A stretch of DNA of 7,570 bases from JAVBOP01 sp031550405 (GTDB taxonomy: Bacteria; Bacteroidota; Ignavibacteria; Kapaibacteriales; UBA2268). A model generated the notes under the pieces. It was not told the DNA's origin. It did not search any database and saw nothing but the letters and a program-made list of their open reading frames with translations. The stretch is from positions 1 through 7,570 of the forward strand of contig JAVBOP010000057.1 in the NCBI GenBank assembly GCA_031550405.1. The letters run 5' to 3'. The translations under genes and the position numbers were made by a program. Positions 1-7,288 of the stretch are shown in pieces; positions within the stretch are counted from its first letter, which is position 1, and every line of letters starts with the position of its first letter.

Positions 1-376
1 TTCTGAAATCAACACCATTGTCGAAGTCAGTGCCAATTCTTGCCTACTGTCATTACGTACAAAAATTGGTTGCCCAACCTAAAACGCCGTTTTAAACCCA
101 GATTGAAGTATTCATGTCAAACAAAGCTATCAAAAAATGGAACTTGGGAAAATAACCATTTCATAGATGGACTTTATAGACGCATCAAAGAGAGATTTTT
201 GTTGCGTTTTTTTTGAGCTAATCGTCTTGCCATCTTTTCCGGCTTTATTTTTGCCAATAATTTATTTCCATCAAAAACAACAACACAAAGTTAAGCTAAT
301 ATTATGGCAAAAAACTTAACATATGTTAAGTTTTTACACTTTTTTTTTCATAGCCTTAGATTTGTACTGTTACGTA
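1..376. other. Left-edge region without a confident gene
   Basis: No complete gene is visible. In frame 1, positions 7-216 stay open for 69 codons up to a TGA at 214-216, just after an in-frame TGA at 4-6. This stretch has no ATG. Its translation is rich in basic residues (for example LKRRFKPRLK, and YRRIKERFLLRFF at the end), which could be the degraded C-terminal end of a gene lying further left, or chance. I do not recognise it. The other two plus-strand frames are broken by stops. On the minus strand I read only a 19-residue basic peptide (233-174). From 217 to 376 the DNA is AT-rich and holds the palindrome at 310-335. A TAGATTTG box at 357-364 matches TAnnTTTG but points into the end of the regulator gene, so it is probably fortuitous. 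Confidence 0.4.
310..335 (-). terminator. Perfect 26-bp palindrome, probable intrinsic terminator of the Crp-like gene
   Basis: The arms AAAAACTTAACAT (310-322) and ATGTTAAGTTTTT (323-335) are exact reverse complements with no spacer. The site begins 41 bp past the stop codon of the minus-strand regulator gene. RNA from either strand would fold into a hairpin with a short CAUAUG apex, flanked by A residues and ending in a U run, as a bidirectional intrinsic terminator would. The stem is very AT-rich, so termination may be weak. A symmetrical operator for a dimeric DNA-binding protein is the alternative. A further GTTAAG half-site lies at 290-295. Confidence 0.5.
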
Positions 377-961
377 CTACTTGCTATCGACATATTTTCT
401 TCTACTTTTTTCTTTTTCAATTTTCAATGCACGACTCAAAGCTTCGGGCGATGTGCAAAAATGTTCAGCTATAATTTTTTGTTTGACATTTTTTATTAAT
501 GGATTTTCATTTTTCATAAATTCTTCATAACGTTCAGCCAAAGGACATGTTAGTGCAATTGTCATATCCGAAATGAGCTTATAGTGCGCCTGCTGTAATT
601 TTTCAAATATATATTGCGAAAACTCAGGATGTTCATTTGTAATATTTTGCCACATATTTTTATCTATAGCGTAAAGTATCGCATTTTCAACAACCTCAAC
701 ATTAAACATCGATGGTATATTTTGAGTAAAACTACGGAACGGAATAATCATATCATTAGGAAAGAAAAACGAAATTCCAACAAATTTTTCATATTTTATG
801 GAATAAATATACAATCGAACTATGCCCGATTTTATATACCATATTTTTGACGCAAGTTCACCGGATTTAAGCAAAATAGCTTCTGTTTCATATTTCTCTG
901 TTTTTCGCAATTCAGGATTCTCTCTAAAAAAATCCTCAATCATATTAGCATTGTTTTCCAT
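377..961 (-). CDS. Crp/Fnr-family transcriptional regulator
   Basis: This encodes a 194-residue cytoplasmic transcription regulator of the Crp/Fnr superfamily in the divergent form common in Bacteroidota. Residues about 20-105 form a cyclic-nucleotide-binding-like beta barrel (KSGELASKIWYIKSGIVRLY, then FFFPNDMIIPF). Residues about 112-135 would be the dimerisation helix. Residues about 155-182 form the helix-turn-helix (KQKIIAEHFCTSPEALSRAL). The pattern 'IAEHF.TSPEALSR' is the usual DNA-recognition signature. The Crp-type cAMP-binding signature is not evident, and the only two cysteines (139 and 169) do not form an Fnr-type iron-sulfur set, so the ligand is unknown. The ATG at 961 has a good ribosome-binding site (GAGGTG, 4 nt upstream). 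The gene is transcribed away from clpB, with a likely terminator at 310-335. Family assignment is firm; its targets cannot be told from sequence. Confidence 0.88.
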   Translation of the reverse strand: MENNANMIEDFFRENPELRKTEKYETEAILLKSGELASKIWYIKSGIVRLYIYSIKYEKFVGISFFFPNDMIIPFRSFTQNIPSMFNVEVVENAILYAIDKNMWQNITNEHPEFSQYIFEKLQQAHYKLISDMTIALTCPLAERYEEFMKNENPLIKNVKQKIIAEHFCTSPEALSRALKIEKEKSRRKYVDSK

Positions 962-1206
962 CTCACACCTCGTAATATTATTTCTCTATAACCATATCCT
1001 CTTTGAATAAAATTTACAATCCTAAAATACAAATTTTTATTTAATAAAATACCAATATTAAATCATACATTTATGAATAATTATTAAGAAAAAACTATCT
1101 TGTCAGAAACATCTTCTACCTTGACTGTAAAACATAATTCAAAAAAATCAGTAAATTGTATTTAAGTCATATATAATAATGTTTACATCAAGCTAAAGCA
1201 TTTTCC
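962..1206. promoter_or_regulatory. Divergent intergenic region between Crp-like gene and clpB
   Basis: This 245-bp AT-rich spacer must carry promoters in both directions, but none is a clean match. On the minus strand AAAATTTG (1037-1030) is one mismatch from TAnnTTTG, with a TTG 15 nt further upstream. Toward clpB, TTG (1156-1158) is followed after 18 nt by TAATGTTT (1177-1184), a weak -7 match; a TATAAT also occurs at 1172-1177. I see no CIRCE element (TTAGCACTC-N9-GAGTGCTAA), so HrcA-type heat-shock control of clpB is not supported. A short palindrome AATAATTATT (1076-1085) is the only other structure. Confidence 0.35.
966..971 (-). promoter_or_regulatory. Ribosome-binding site of the Crp-like gene
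   Basis: On the minus strand GAGGTG ends 4 nt before the ATG at 961-959. It fixes the start and stands out because pnp and rpiB have no clear Shine-Dalgarno sequence. Confidence 0.6.
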
Positions 1207-2514
1207 ATGAACCTACAAAAATTAACCATAAAGTCGAAAGAAGCATTTCATGCAGCTCAAGAGATTGCTGCAAAAAATGGGAATCAAGCTATTGAGCCAA
1301 TCCACCTCTTTGCAGCGGCAGTGCAGGATGCGCAGGGTATTGCATGTGAAATTATTAATAAAATTTCATCAAATACCAATATAATAAAAATAAAAACTGC
1401 CGAAATTTTGGAGCGCTTGCCAAAAATTGGAGGTGCGGATATAAGAAATTATTCTTCGCCGAAAATCAAGGATTTGTTCCAAAAAGCAAATCAGGAAGCT
1501 GCAAATCTAAAGGACGAATACATTAGTTTGGAGCATTTTTTGATTGCCTGCACATTAATGAATGACGAACTGGCGAGAATGCTGAAAGAGCAAGGCATTA
1601 CGAAGGATACGATTCTGGTTGCGCTGCAAAATATTCGAGGCAATCGCCGCGTTACGGACGAAAATCCTGAGGAAAAATATCAGGCATTGACGAAATACGG
1701 CAGAATATTAAATGATTTGGTAATGGCTGGCAAAATAGATCCTGTTATTGGACGGGATGAAGAAATCCGCCGTGTAATGCAGGTTCTTTCGCGCCGCACT
1801 AAAAATAATCCTGTTCTGATTGGCGATCCGGGCGTCGGAAAAACGGCTATCGTCGAAGGTATTGCCCAGCGAATTGTTGCAGGCGATGTGCCCGAAACGC
1901 TTAAGTCTAAGCAAATTGTAGCACTTGACCTTAGCGCACTGGTTGCAGGCGCATCATATCGCGGACAATTTGAGGAGCGCCTCAAGGCGATTATCAAGGA
2001 TATTACCGACTCAAATGGACAAATTATTTTATTCATTGATGAGCTGCATACACTCATCGGCGCTGGCGCTACTTCCGGCAGCATGGATGCCGCCAATATT
2101 TTGAAGCCGGCTTTAGCGCGCGGCGAGCTGCACTGCATTGGAGCAACAACATTGGATGAGTATCAAAAGCATATTGAGAAAGATGCTGCATTGGAGCGGC
2201 GTTTTCAGCGCGTTTTGATAGAGGAACCAAGCATTGAGGATACGATTTCCATTCTTCGCGGCTTGAAAGAAAAATACGAGGTTCATCATGGCGTGCGCAT
2301 AAAAGATTCGGCGATAATTGCAGCAACGGAATTGTCTTCACGCTATATTACGGAGCGGTTCCTGCCCGATAAGGCGATTGATTTGATAGACGAAGCCGCA
2401 AGCAAACTGCGTATGGAGATTGATTCCGTGCCAGTTGAAGTAGACAATTTGCAACGGAAAATCACCCAGTTGGAAATTGAAAAGGAAGCTCTTCTGCGAG
2501 AAGTATCGCAATAG
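1207..2514 (+). CDS. clpB: C-terminally truncated ClpB chaperone (N domain plus first AAA+ domain)
   Basis: ClpB is a cytoplasmic hexameric AAA+ disaggregase that works with DnaK; full-length proteins have about 860 residues. This one has 435. Residues 1-145 are the ClpB/ClpC-type N domain (IEPIHLFAAAVQD near 29-41). Residues 160-405 are AAA+ domain 1: Walker A GDPGVGKT 206-213, pore loop with Tyr251 and GQFEERLK, Walker B LFIDELHT 275-282 with Glu279, sensor GATT 312-315, arginine fingers Arg331/Arg332, and LPDKAIDLIDEA 387-398. Numbering matches Escherichia coli ClpB almost one to one. The protein ends about 27 residues into the middle coiled coil (EKEALLREVSQ, then TAG). Everything after that, including AAA+ domain 2, is absent, and no remnant is visible in 2515-2646. 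All motifs present are intact and the frame is undamaged. ATP binding may persist, but normal disaggregation is unlikely. It may be a recent pseudogene, a natural short form or an assembly artefact. Confidence 0.93.
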   Translation: MNLQKLTIKSKEAFHAAQEIAAKNGNQAIEPIHLFAAAVQDAQGIACEIINKISSNTNIIKIKTAEILERLPKIGGADIRNYSSPKIKDLFQKANQEAANLKDEYISLEHFLIACTLMNDELARMLKEQGITKDTILVALQNIRGNRRVTDENPEEKYQALTKYGRILNDLVMAGKIDPVIGRDEEIRRVMQVLSRRTKNNPVLIGDPGVGKTAIVEGIAQRIVAGDVPETLKSKQIVALDLSALVAGASYRGQFEERLKAIIKDITDSNGQIILFIDELHTLIGAGATSGSMDAANILKPALARGELHCIGATTLDEYQKHIEKDAALERRFQRVLIEEPSIEDTISILRGLKEKYEVHHGVRIKDSAIIAATELSSRYITERFLPDKAIDLIDEAASKLRMEIDSVPVEVDNLQRKITQLEIEKEALLREVSQ

Positions 2515-2515
2515 T

Positions 2516-2537
2516 TTTATGAATATTTTTTCATAAA
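2516..2537 (+). repeat. AT-rich hairpin directly after clpB stop (repeat copy A)
   Basis: TTTATGAA (2516-2523) and TTCATAAA (2530-2537) are exact complementary arms around a 6-nt TATTTT loop, starting 2 nt after the clpB stop. The first 19 bases (2516-2534) recur exactly, in inverse orientation, at 7335-7353. No strong U run follows, so it is at best a weak terminator. Its place at the clpB truncation point is notable. Confidence 0.5.
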
Positions 2538-2594
2538 TATATCAGAAAATTGGTTGACTATAAAGTAATTTATAAAAAATTGTAAAAATAGTGG

Positions 2595-2602
2595 TATATT
2601 TG
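2595..2602 (+). promoter_or_regulatory. Bacteroidota-type -7 box upstream of pnp
   Basis: TATATTTG is a perfect match to TAnnTTTG, the -7 box of the Bacteroidota primary sigma factor. Transcription would begin near 2607-2609, giving pnp a leader of about 40 nt. The -33 TTG is not well placed: the nearest TTG (2580-2582) is 12 nt upstream and the next (2554-2556) is 38 nt upstream. The box gives pnp its own promoter, separate from clpB. Confidence 0.6.
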
Positions 2603-2646
2603 TAGCATTATTTTTTATAACAATAACGTTAATTATACATATAATT

Positions 2647-4773
2647 ATGCAAAAAATCACTTCGCAAATCGAATTTGAAGGAAAGGAATATTCATTAGAA
2701 ACAGGAAAATTAGCAAAATTTGCCAGCTCGGTCATGGTCAAATGTGGCGATACTATGGTACTCGTTACAGCGGTAGCTTCGGAAAAAGAGATAGAAGGTA
2801 TTGATTTTTTGCCCTTACAGGTTGAATACAAGGAAAAATTTGCGTCCACAGGAAAAATACCCGGCGGCTTTTTAAGGCGTGAAGGCAGACCAAGCGACCA
2901 TGAAATATTATGCGCCCGGCTTATCGACAGACCCATAAGACCAATGATTCCAAAGACTTGGCATTATGAAACACAAGTTATTGCAAATGTATTTTCGGCT
3001 GAGCCCGATGTCAATCCCGATACATTGGCGGCGGTTGGGGCATCGACAGCATTGCTTATTTCTGATATACCGTTCACCACTCCGATATCGGAAGTGCGCG
3101 TCGGCAGAATGAACGGTGCATTTATTGCCAACCCGTCGAATACGCAGCTTGATAAATGCGATATCGACATCACAGTTGCCGGCACAGATGCAGCTATAAT
3201 GATGGTCGAGGGCGAGATGAAGGAAATATCGGAAGATGATTTCATTTTGGCTTTAGACTTCGCACATGAAAAAATACGCCAGTTGAACAAGATGCAGGCG
3301 GATTTAGTATCTCAGGTGTCTGTTGCCAAACGTGCGTTCACGGAAGCTGTTATACCGGAAGAAGTTGCAGCATTAGTGGAAAGCACCATACATGATGATA
3401 TGAACAGGTACGTGCATACTGTATCAACTAAAAATGAACGCAGAGAAGCAAGGGCGTCCATACGGGAAAAAGCTCTTGAAGCAATGCAAGCCAAATTTGC
3501 TGACAATGAGGAGTATGCACCGAAAGTCGAAAAATGGACAGATGATATTACTGCAAAATTAGAGAAGAAGCTCATGCGGGCAATGATATTAGATGACAGG
3601 ATACGTCTGGATGGGCGCAGCCTTACGCAGATACGTCCTATCGAATGTGAAATATCTGCACTGCCTCGCACGCACGGTTCGGCATTGTTTACACGCGGCG
3701 AAACCCAAAGCTTGACAACGGTAACGCTTGGCACCGGGCGCGATGAGCAATTAATCGATGGACTTATGCCAACATATAGCGAACGCTTCATACTGCATTA
3801 CAACTTCCCGCCATTTAGCACAGGCGAGACAGGCAGGCTTATGACCGGACGCAGGGAAATAGGGCATGGGCATCTGGCATGGCGGGCATTGAAAGAGGTC
3901 TTGCCATCGCAAGCCGAGTTTCCGTACACCATACGCATTGTATCCGATATACTTGAGTCCAACGGCTCATCATCCATGGCAACGGTATGTGCAGGCAGTC
4001 TGGCTATGTTTGATGCCGGTATTCCTGCCAGAAAGGCAGTTGCCGGCATAGCTATGGGGCTTGTCAAGGAAGAAAAGAAGATTGCCATATTAAGCGATAT
4101 ACTTGGCGATGAGGACTTTTTGGGCGATATGGATTTCAAGGTAGCAGGCACTTCCGATGGCATAACAGCATGCCAAATGGATATTAAGATAGACGAGGGC
4201 TTATCCGTTGAGTTTATGCGCACCGCACTGGAACAGGCAAAGGAAGGGCGCATGCACATACTTGGCATTATGAACCAATGTATCGACAAGCCTAAAGCAG
4301 ACTTGTCCGCATATGCTCCAAGGTATGAATCCATAAAAATACCGCAGGATATGATAGGTGCAGTAATAGGCACCGGCGGCGAAACCATACGCATGATAAC
4401 CCGCGAGACCAATACCGAGATAAATATCGAAGAAGACGGCACGGTTCTTATCGCAGCGGTAACCCGTGAGGCAAGTGATGCAGCAAAGGAAATGATAAGA
4501 AATCTGACTAAAAAGCCTGAGGTTGGCGAAATATATAAGAACTGCCTTGTTAAGGAGATACGTGACGGCTTGGGAGCGATAGTTGAGTTCCTGCCTAAAA
4601 CACAGGGATTGCTGCATATATCGCAGATAGATAATGAAAGGGTTGAAAACGTCGGAAGCTATTTGAAAGTCGGCGACAGGCTTGATTTAAAATTAACAGA
4701 AATATCAAGAGAAGGCAAGTACAGACTTAGCCGCAAAGCTTTGCTCCCCCGCAAAGAAAAAGAAAATAAATAA
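2647..4773 (+). CDS. pnp: Polynucleotide phosphorylase (polyribonucleotide nucleotidyltransferase)
   Basis: PNPase degrades RNA from the 3' end by phosphorolysis, releasing nucleoside diphosphates, as a trimer often associated with the degradosome. The 708-residue protein is complete and of usual length. Residues about 1-215 form the first RNase PH domain, about 235-315 the helical linker, and about 320-545 the catalytic second RNase PH domain. The latter has FTRGETQSLTTVTLGT (348-363), GRREIGHGHLAWRAL (401-415), phosphate-binding GSSS (440-443) and the metal-binding acidic pair Asp488/Asp494 in LGDEDFLGDMDFK. A KH domain (about 563-605) carries the GxxG loop GTGG (575-578), and an S1 domain follows at about 627-697 (GEIYKNCLVKEI, GLLHISQI). 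The N-terminus MQKITSQIEFEGK fits the family, so the ATG at 2647 is right, although no Shine-Dalgarno sequence is visible. Isoleucine is mostly encoded by ATA, unlike in clpB. The common partner rpsO is not next to it. Confidence 0.98.
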   Translation: MQKITSQIEFEGKEYSLETGKLAKFASSVMVKCGDTMVLVTAVASEKEIEGIDFLPLQVEYKEKFASTGKIPGGFLRREGRPSDHEILCARLIDRPIRPMIPKTWHYETQVIANVFSAEPDVNPDTLAAVGASTALLISDIPFTTPISEVRVGRMNGAFIANPSNTQLDKCDIDITVAGTDAAIMMVEGEMKEISEDDFILALDFAHEKIRQLNKMQADLVSQVSVAKRAFTEAVIPEEVAALVESTIHDDMNRYVHTVSTKNERREARASIREKALEAMQAKFADNEEYAPKVEKWTDDITAKLEKKLMRAMILDDRIRLDGRSLTQIRPIECEISALPRTHGSALFTRGETQSLTTVTLGTGRDEQLIDGLMPTYSERFILHYNFPPFSTGETGRLMTGRREIGHGHLAWRALKEVLPSQAEFPYTIRIVSDILESNGSSSMATVCAGSLAMFDAGIPARKAVAGIAMGLVKEEKKIAILSDILGDEDFLGDMDFKVAGTSDGITACQMDIKIDEGLSVEFMRTALEQAKEGRMHILGIMNQCIDKPKADLSAYAPRYESIKIPQDMIGAVIGTGGETIRMITRETNTEINIEEDGTVLIAAVTREASDAAKEMIRNLTKKPEVGEIYKNCLVKEIRDGLGAIVEFLPKTQGLLHISQIDNERVENVGSYLKVGDRLDLKLTEISREGKYRLSRKALLPRKEKENK

Positions 4774-4795
4774 AAGATGGGGGCAATATTGAAAG

Positions 4796-5632
4796 ATGTT
4801 TAGTATGCCAAAGCTATTTATATTATTGCTTGCTATCCTTTTGGTGGCTTGCACAAAAAATCAGAAAAATAATGAAATAACCACTAATAAAATTAACCAG
4901 TTAGACTCAAAGAATGAACAAAAAATCATAAATGAAATCAAGCAGTATACATTTCAAATAATAGATACATTGCCTCATCTAACTTCTTCATTTACACAAG
5001 GCTTGGTTTTTCATAATGGTGTTTTGTATGAAGGAACGGGGCTTAATGGGCATTCTAAATTACAAAAAATTAATCCTAAAACAGGAAAAATAACCAATTC
5101 TATCGATATTGACAGCGCATATTTTGGTGAAGGCATAACTGTTTTAGGAGATAAAATCTACCAAATAACCTGGCATGACCAGATTTGTTTGATTTATGAC
5201 AAGAGCGCTTTTAAATTATTAAAAAAAATTAATTATTTTGGCGAAGGATGGGGGCTTACCAGCAACGATTCTTTGCTGATTTTAAGTGATGGTTCGGCTG
5301 TCATAAAATTTATCAAACCTGTAGATTTCTCTGTAACTTCAACTAAATTGATTAGTTACAAATCCAAGCCTATGCAAAATATCAATGAACTTGAATTGGT
5401 TGGAGACAAGCTCTATGCTAATATTTGGGGCAGAGATCTGATAATAATTGCCGATATTAACACAGGAAATGTCGTCGGAGAGCTTGACATAAGCCCGCTG
5501 CGCCCTCTTGTTGCCGATGCTCCGGAAGCTGAGGTTTCTAATGGCATTGCATATAATAAGACCGGTGATGTGTTTTATTTGACGGGAAAGAACTGGAGCA
5601 AAATTTTTGTAGTAAAAATTAATGAAAAATAA
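4796..5632 (+). CDS. Glutaminyl-peptide cyclotransferase family lipoprotein
   Basis: This is a 278-residue protein of the bacterial/plant-type glutamine cyclotransferase family (five-bladed beta propeller), which turns N-terminal glutamine of peptides into pyroglutamate. Residues 1-18 are a lipoprotein signal peptide with lipobox LVAC and the lipidated cysteine at 19, so it should be anchored in the envelope. A polar linker follows to about residue 50. Family motifs come in order: SFTQGLVF (65-72), LYEGTGLNG (77-85), YFGEGIT (109-115), QITWHDQ (123-129), FGEGWGLT (148-155), NELELVGDKLYANIWGRD (197-214), SNGIAYN (248-254) and YLTGKNW (261-267). It lies 22 bp after pnp, with GGGGG at 4779-4783 about 12 nt before the ATG. 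A second ATG at 4805 would still keep the signal peptide. It is probably co-transcribed with pnp. Family assignment is firm; the substrate is unknown. Confidence 0.92.
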   Translation: MFSMPKLFILLLAILLVACTKNQKNNEITTNKINQLDSKNEQKIINEIKQYTFQIIDTLPHLTSSFTQGLVFHNGVLYEGTGLNGHSKLQKINPKTGKITNSIDIDSAYFGEGITVLGDKIYQITWHDQICLIYDKSAFKLLKKINYFGEGWGLTSNDSLLILSDGSAVIKFIKPVDFSVTSTKLISYKSKPMQNINELELVGDKLYANIWGRDLIIIADINTGNVVGELDISPLRPLVADAPEAEVSNGIAYNKTGDVFYLTGKNWSKIFVVKINEK

Positions 5633-6552
5633 TGCTGCAACTATTTGAAAACGCCATATTCTACTATATTTTCTCTTCTCTTAATTGTGTTTTAATATAC
5701 ATACTTGCATCAAACTATACCAGCAAAATAAAATCTTTTTTATCTTCTGTCGTCGCTCTCTTCTGGTTTGCATATCCATTCGCAGAACAGAATATATCGC
5801 TCGCATTGTTTATAGTTTTTGGTGCTGTTTACTTCTTTTTTTTATATTACAATAAATTTAAATTAATCAAAATTATCCCAATCGCAATTTTAACTGCTTT
5901 ATTGGCTGCGGTTCGCCTCGATATTGCCAGCTTTATCTACGGAATGTTTTTCTGGGCAATATTTTGGGCAGGAATGGCAGATGTGGACGGCTTGCATTTG
6001 AGCCTGAAAAAACGGGCAATACGAGGATTTTTGCATGGAGTGTTTTTCAGTTTAGTTATAATAGTCTGCTATTTGCCGGCAACAATATATTTCATTAATT
6101 TAAATGGGCTTAGCATACTTTTAGAAAAAGCAGTAAATTATTTTTCAGAAATATTTTTTAATATTAATCACAATACAACCACCATATTATTAACTTTTTT
6201 TCATAATTATGCAAATGAATTTGATTTTATAAGTATATTAAAAACAATGGTATTCGCTTTGCCGTTTGTTATATGCGTTATTTCTGTAGTACTGTTTTTT
6301 TCCAACCATAAACGAGGCATTGAAAAGGCAAACACGCCAGTATTTTGGAAAAAAATGCTGATTTTTAATTTGGTAGCAAATTTATACACCAAGGCGATAT
6401 TTCATGCAGATTTAGAAAGCATTTTTCCGGCATTTATCACTTCAATAATGCTATTGCCTCATGCAGTAACCATATTACAAAACAGAGTGTTACGAAATAC
6501 TGTATACACATTAATAATTACATTTTCATTATTATTTATAATAGTAATATGA
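5632..6552 (+). CDS. Polytopic membrane protein resembling an N-terminally shortened GT-C glycosyltransferase
   Basis: This 306-residue inner-membrane protein has about eight to ten hydrophobic segments, near residues 8-26, 35-52, 56-73, 79-96, 98-114, 132-156, 203-223, 241-257, 262-282 and 289-306. A longer, more polar stretch (about 157-200) lies between the sixth and seventh. The order of helices and features such as FSSLNCVLIYILASNYTSKIKSFLSSVVALFWF, here residues 14-46, ALLAAVRLDIASFIYG (89-104) and HADLESIFPAFI (258-269) recall GT-C glycosyltransferases that use lipid-linked sugars. The usual first helix with its acidic catalytic loop seems to be missing, because the protein begins at what would be the second helix. 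Its ATG shares one base with the preceding stop (TAATG), implying translational coupling to the cyclotransferase. It ends 3 bp from the convergent rpiB. The fold suggestion is from pattern only; it could be an unrelated membrane protein. Confidence 0.75.
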   Translation: MLQLFENAIFYYIFSSLNCVLIYILASNYTSKIKSFLSSVVALFWFAYPFAEQNISLALFIVFGAVYFFFLYYNKFKLIKIIPIAILTALLAAVRLDIASFIYGMFFWAIFWAGMADVDGLHLSLKKRAIRGFLHGVFFSLVIIVCYLPATIYFINLNGLSILLEKAVNYFSEIFFNINHNTTTILLTFFHNYANEFDFISILKTMVFALPFVICVISVVLFFSNHKRGIEKANTPVFWKKMLIFNLVANLYTKAIFHADLESIFPAFITSIMLLPHAVTILQNRVLRNTVYTLIITFSLLFIIVI

Positions 6553-6555
6553 AAA

Positions 6556-7023
6556 TTAATTCAGCGAATGGCATTCAAAAGTATGGATTTTATTTACACG
6601 GTTTAGATGACGGCCAGCTTCAAATTTCGACGATAAAAACGCATCAATAATGTCAACAGCTAAATTATTGCTAACAAAGCGAGCACCAATACATAGCACA
6701 TTGATATTATTGTGAGACACTGCAAGCTGGGCAATTTCAACGCTTTGGCAATTGGCAGCACGGATATGCGGCACTTTGTTGGCGGCGATACTCATGCCGG
6801 TGCCAGATCCGCAAACCAATATACCTTTGTCGGCTTTGCATCGCGACACCGCCTGCGCCGCAGGAACAGCAAAATCAGGATAATCCACTGAGCTGTTGGA
6901 AAAGCATCCAAAATCCTCAAGCGTAAAGTAAATTTCCAATGTTTTTCGTATATATTCTTTCAATTCAAATCCAGCATGGTCGGCTGCCAATGCGATTTTC
7001 AGGTTTTTGTCAATTGCAAACAT
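6556..7023 (-). CDS. rpiB: Ribose-5-phosphate isomerase B
   Basis: RpiB interconverts ribose 5-phosphate and ribulose 5-phosphate in the cytoplasmic pentose phosphate pathway. The 155-residue protein is full length for the RpiB/LacAB family. It shows the N-terminal ALAADHAGFELK (Asp15, His16), DYPDFA (47-52), and the catalytic loop GILVCGSGTGMSIAANK with Cys71 at the position of the E. coli catalytic cysteine. Arg88 follows in HIRAANC, then the SHNNINVLCIGAR segment with His104, and GRHLNRV (137-143) with the two C-terminal phosphate-binding arginines. The usual 'RxHND' reads VSHNN here, a mild variation. An in-frame TAA directly precedes the ATG at 7023, so the start is fixed. No Shine-Dalgarno sequence is seen. 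A TAATTTTG promoter box lies 31 bp upstream. The gene is convergent with the membrane gene at 5632-6552, with a 3-bp gap and no visible terminator. Confidence 0.96.
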   Translation of the reverse strand: MFAIDKNLKIALAADHAGFELKEYIRKTLEIYFTLEDFGCFSNSSVDYPDFAVPAAQAVSRCKADKGILVCGSGTGMSIAANKVPHIRAANCQSVEIAQLAVSHNNINVLCIGARFVSNNLAVDIIDAFLSSKFEAGRHLNRVNKIHTFECHSLN

Positions 7024-7054
7024 TTACTTTGAACTTTTTACTAACACAAAACCT

Positions 7055-7062
7055 CAAAATTA
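7055..7062 (-). promoter_or_regulatory. Bacteroidota-type -7 box upstream of rpiB
   Basis: Read on the minus strand, 7062-7055 is TAATTTTG, a perfect TAnnTTTG match. Transcription would start near 7048, leaving a leader of about 25 nt before the rpiB ATG. A TTTG (minus strand) lies 27 nt upstream, a little further than the usual -33 spacing, so the upstream element is uncertain. Confidence 0.55.
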
Positions 7063-7288
7063 GCATTTTTCGTGTGAATAACCATAAGACAAATTGTTAT
7101 TCATTTGAAATTTTGTGGAAAACACCTCACATCAAAACTTTATAAACAATATATTACATTTTTATGAACAGTAATATTACAATATTCTGACATAATATAT
7201 AAAATCTTAACCAATATGTTTTTATGAAGTTAAATACAATGCAACAGCATTTTATCAACAAACTAACAGCCTTAAAAACAGAAATAAG

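Noticed and set aside
81..93. Inverted repeat AAAACG-C-CGTTTT
   Set aside because: One-base loop and short arms with no U run; too small to call a terminator.
174..233. A 19-residue basic peptide on the minus strand, with a purine-rich GGAAAAG before its ATG
   Set aside because: Too short, no recognisable family, and no other support.
357..364. TAGATTTG, a perfect promoter-box match on the plus strand
   Set aside because: It would transcribe antisense into the end of the regulator gene and no plus-strand gene follows; most likely chance, though antisense RNA is possible.
614..1010. Plus-strand reading frames opposite the Crp-like gene
   Set aside because: They lie antisense to a clearly coding gene, show no family features and reflect its codon pattern.
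2515..2568. Possible readthrough of the clpB TAG
   Set aside because: The extension is only 17 codons before TAA and bears no resemblance to the ClpB middle domain.
1680..4617. Several minus-strand reading frames of 68-214 codons opposite clpB and pnp
   Set aside because: Shadows of two strongly conserved genes; their translations are low in family-like motifs and have no starts with ribosome-binding sites.
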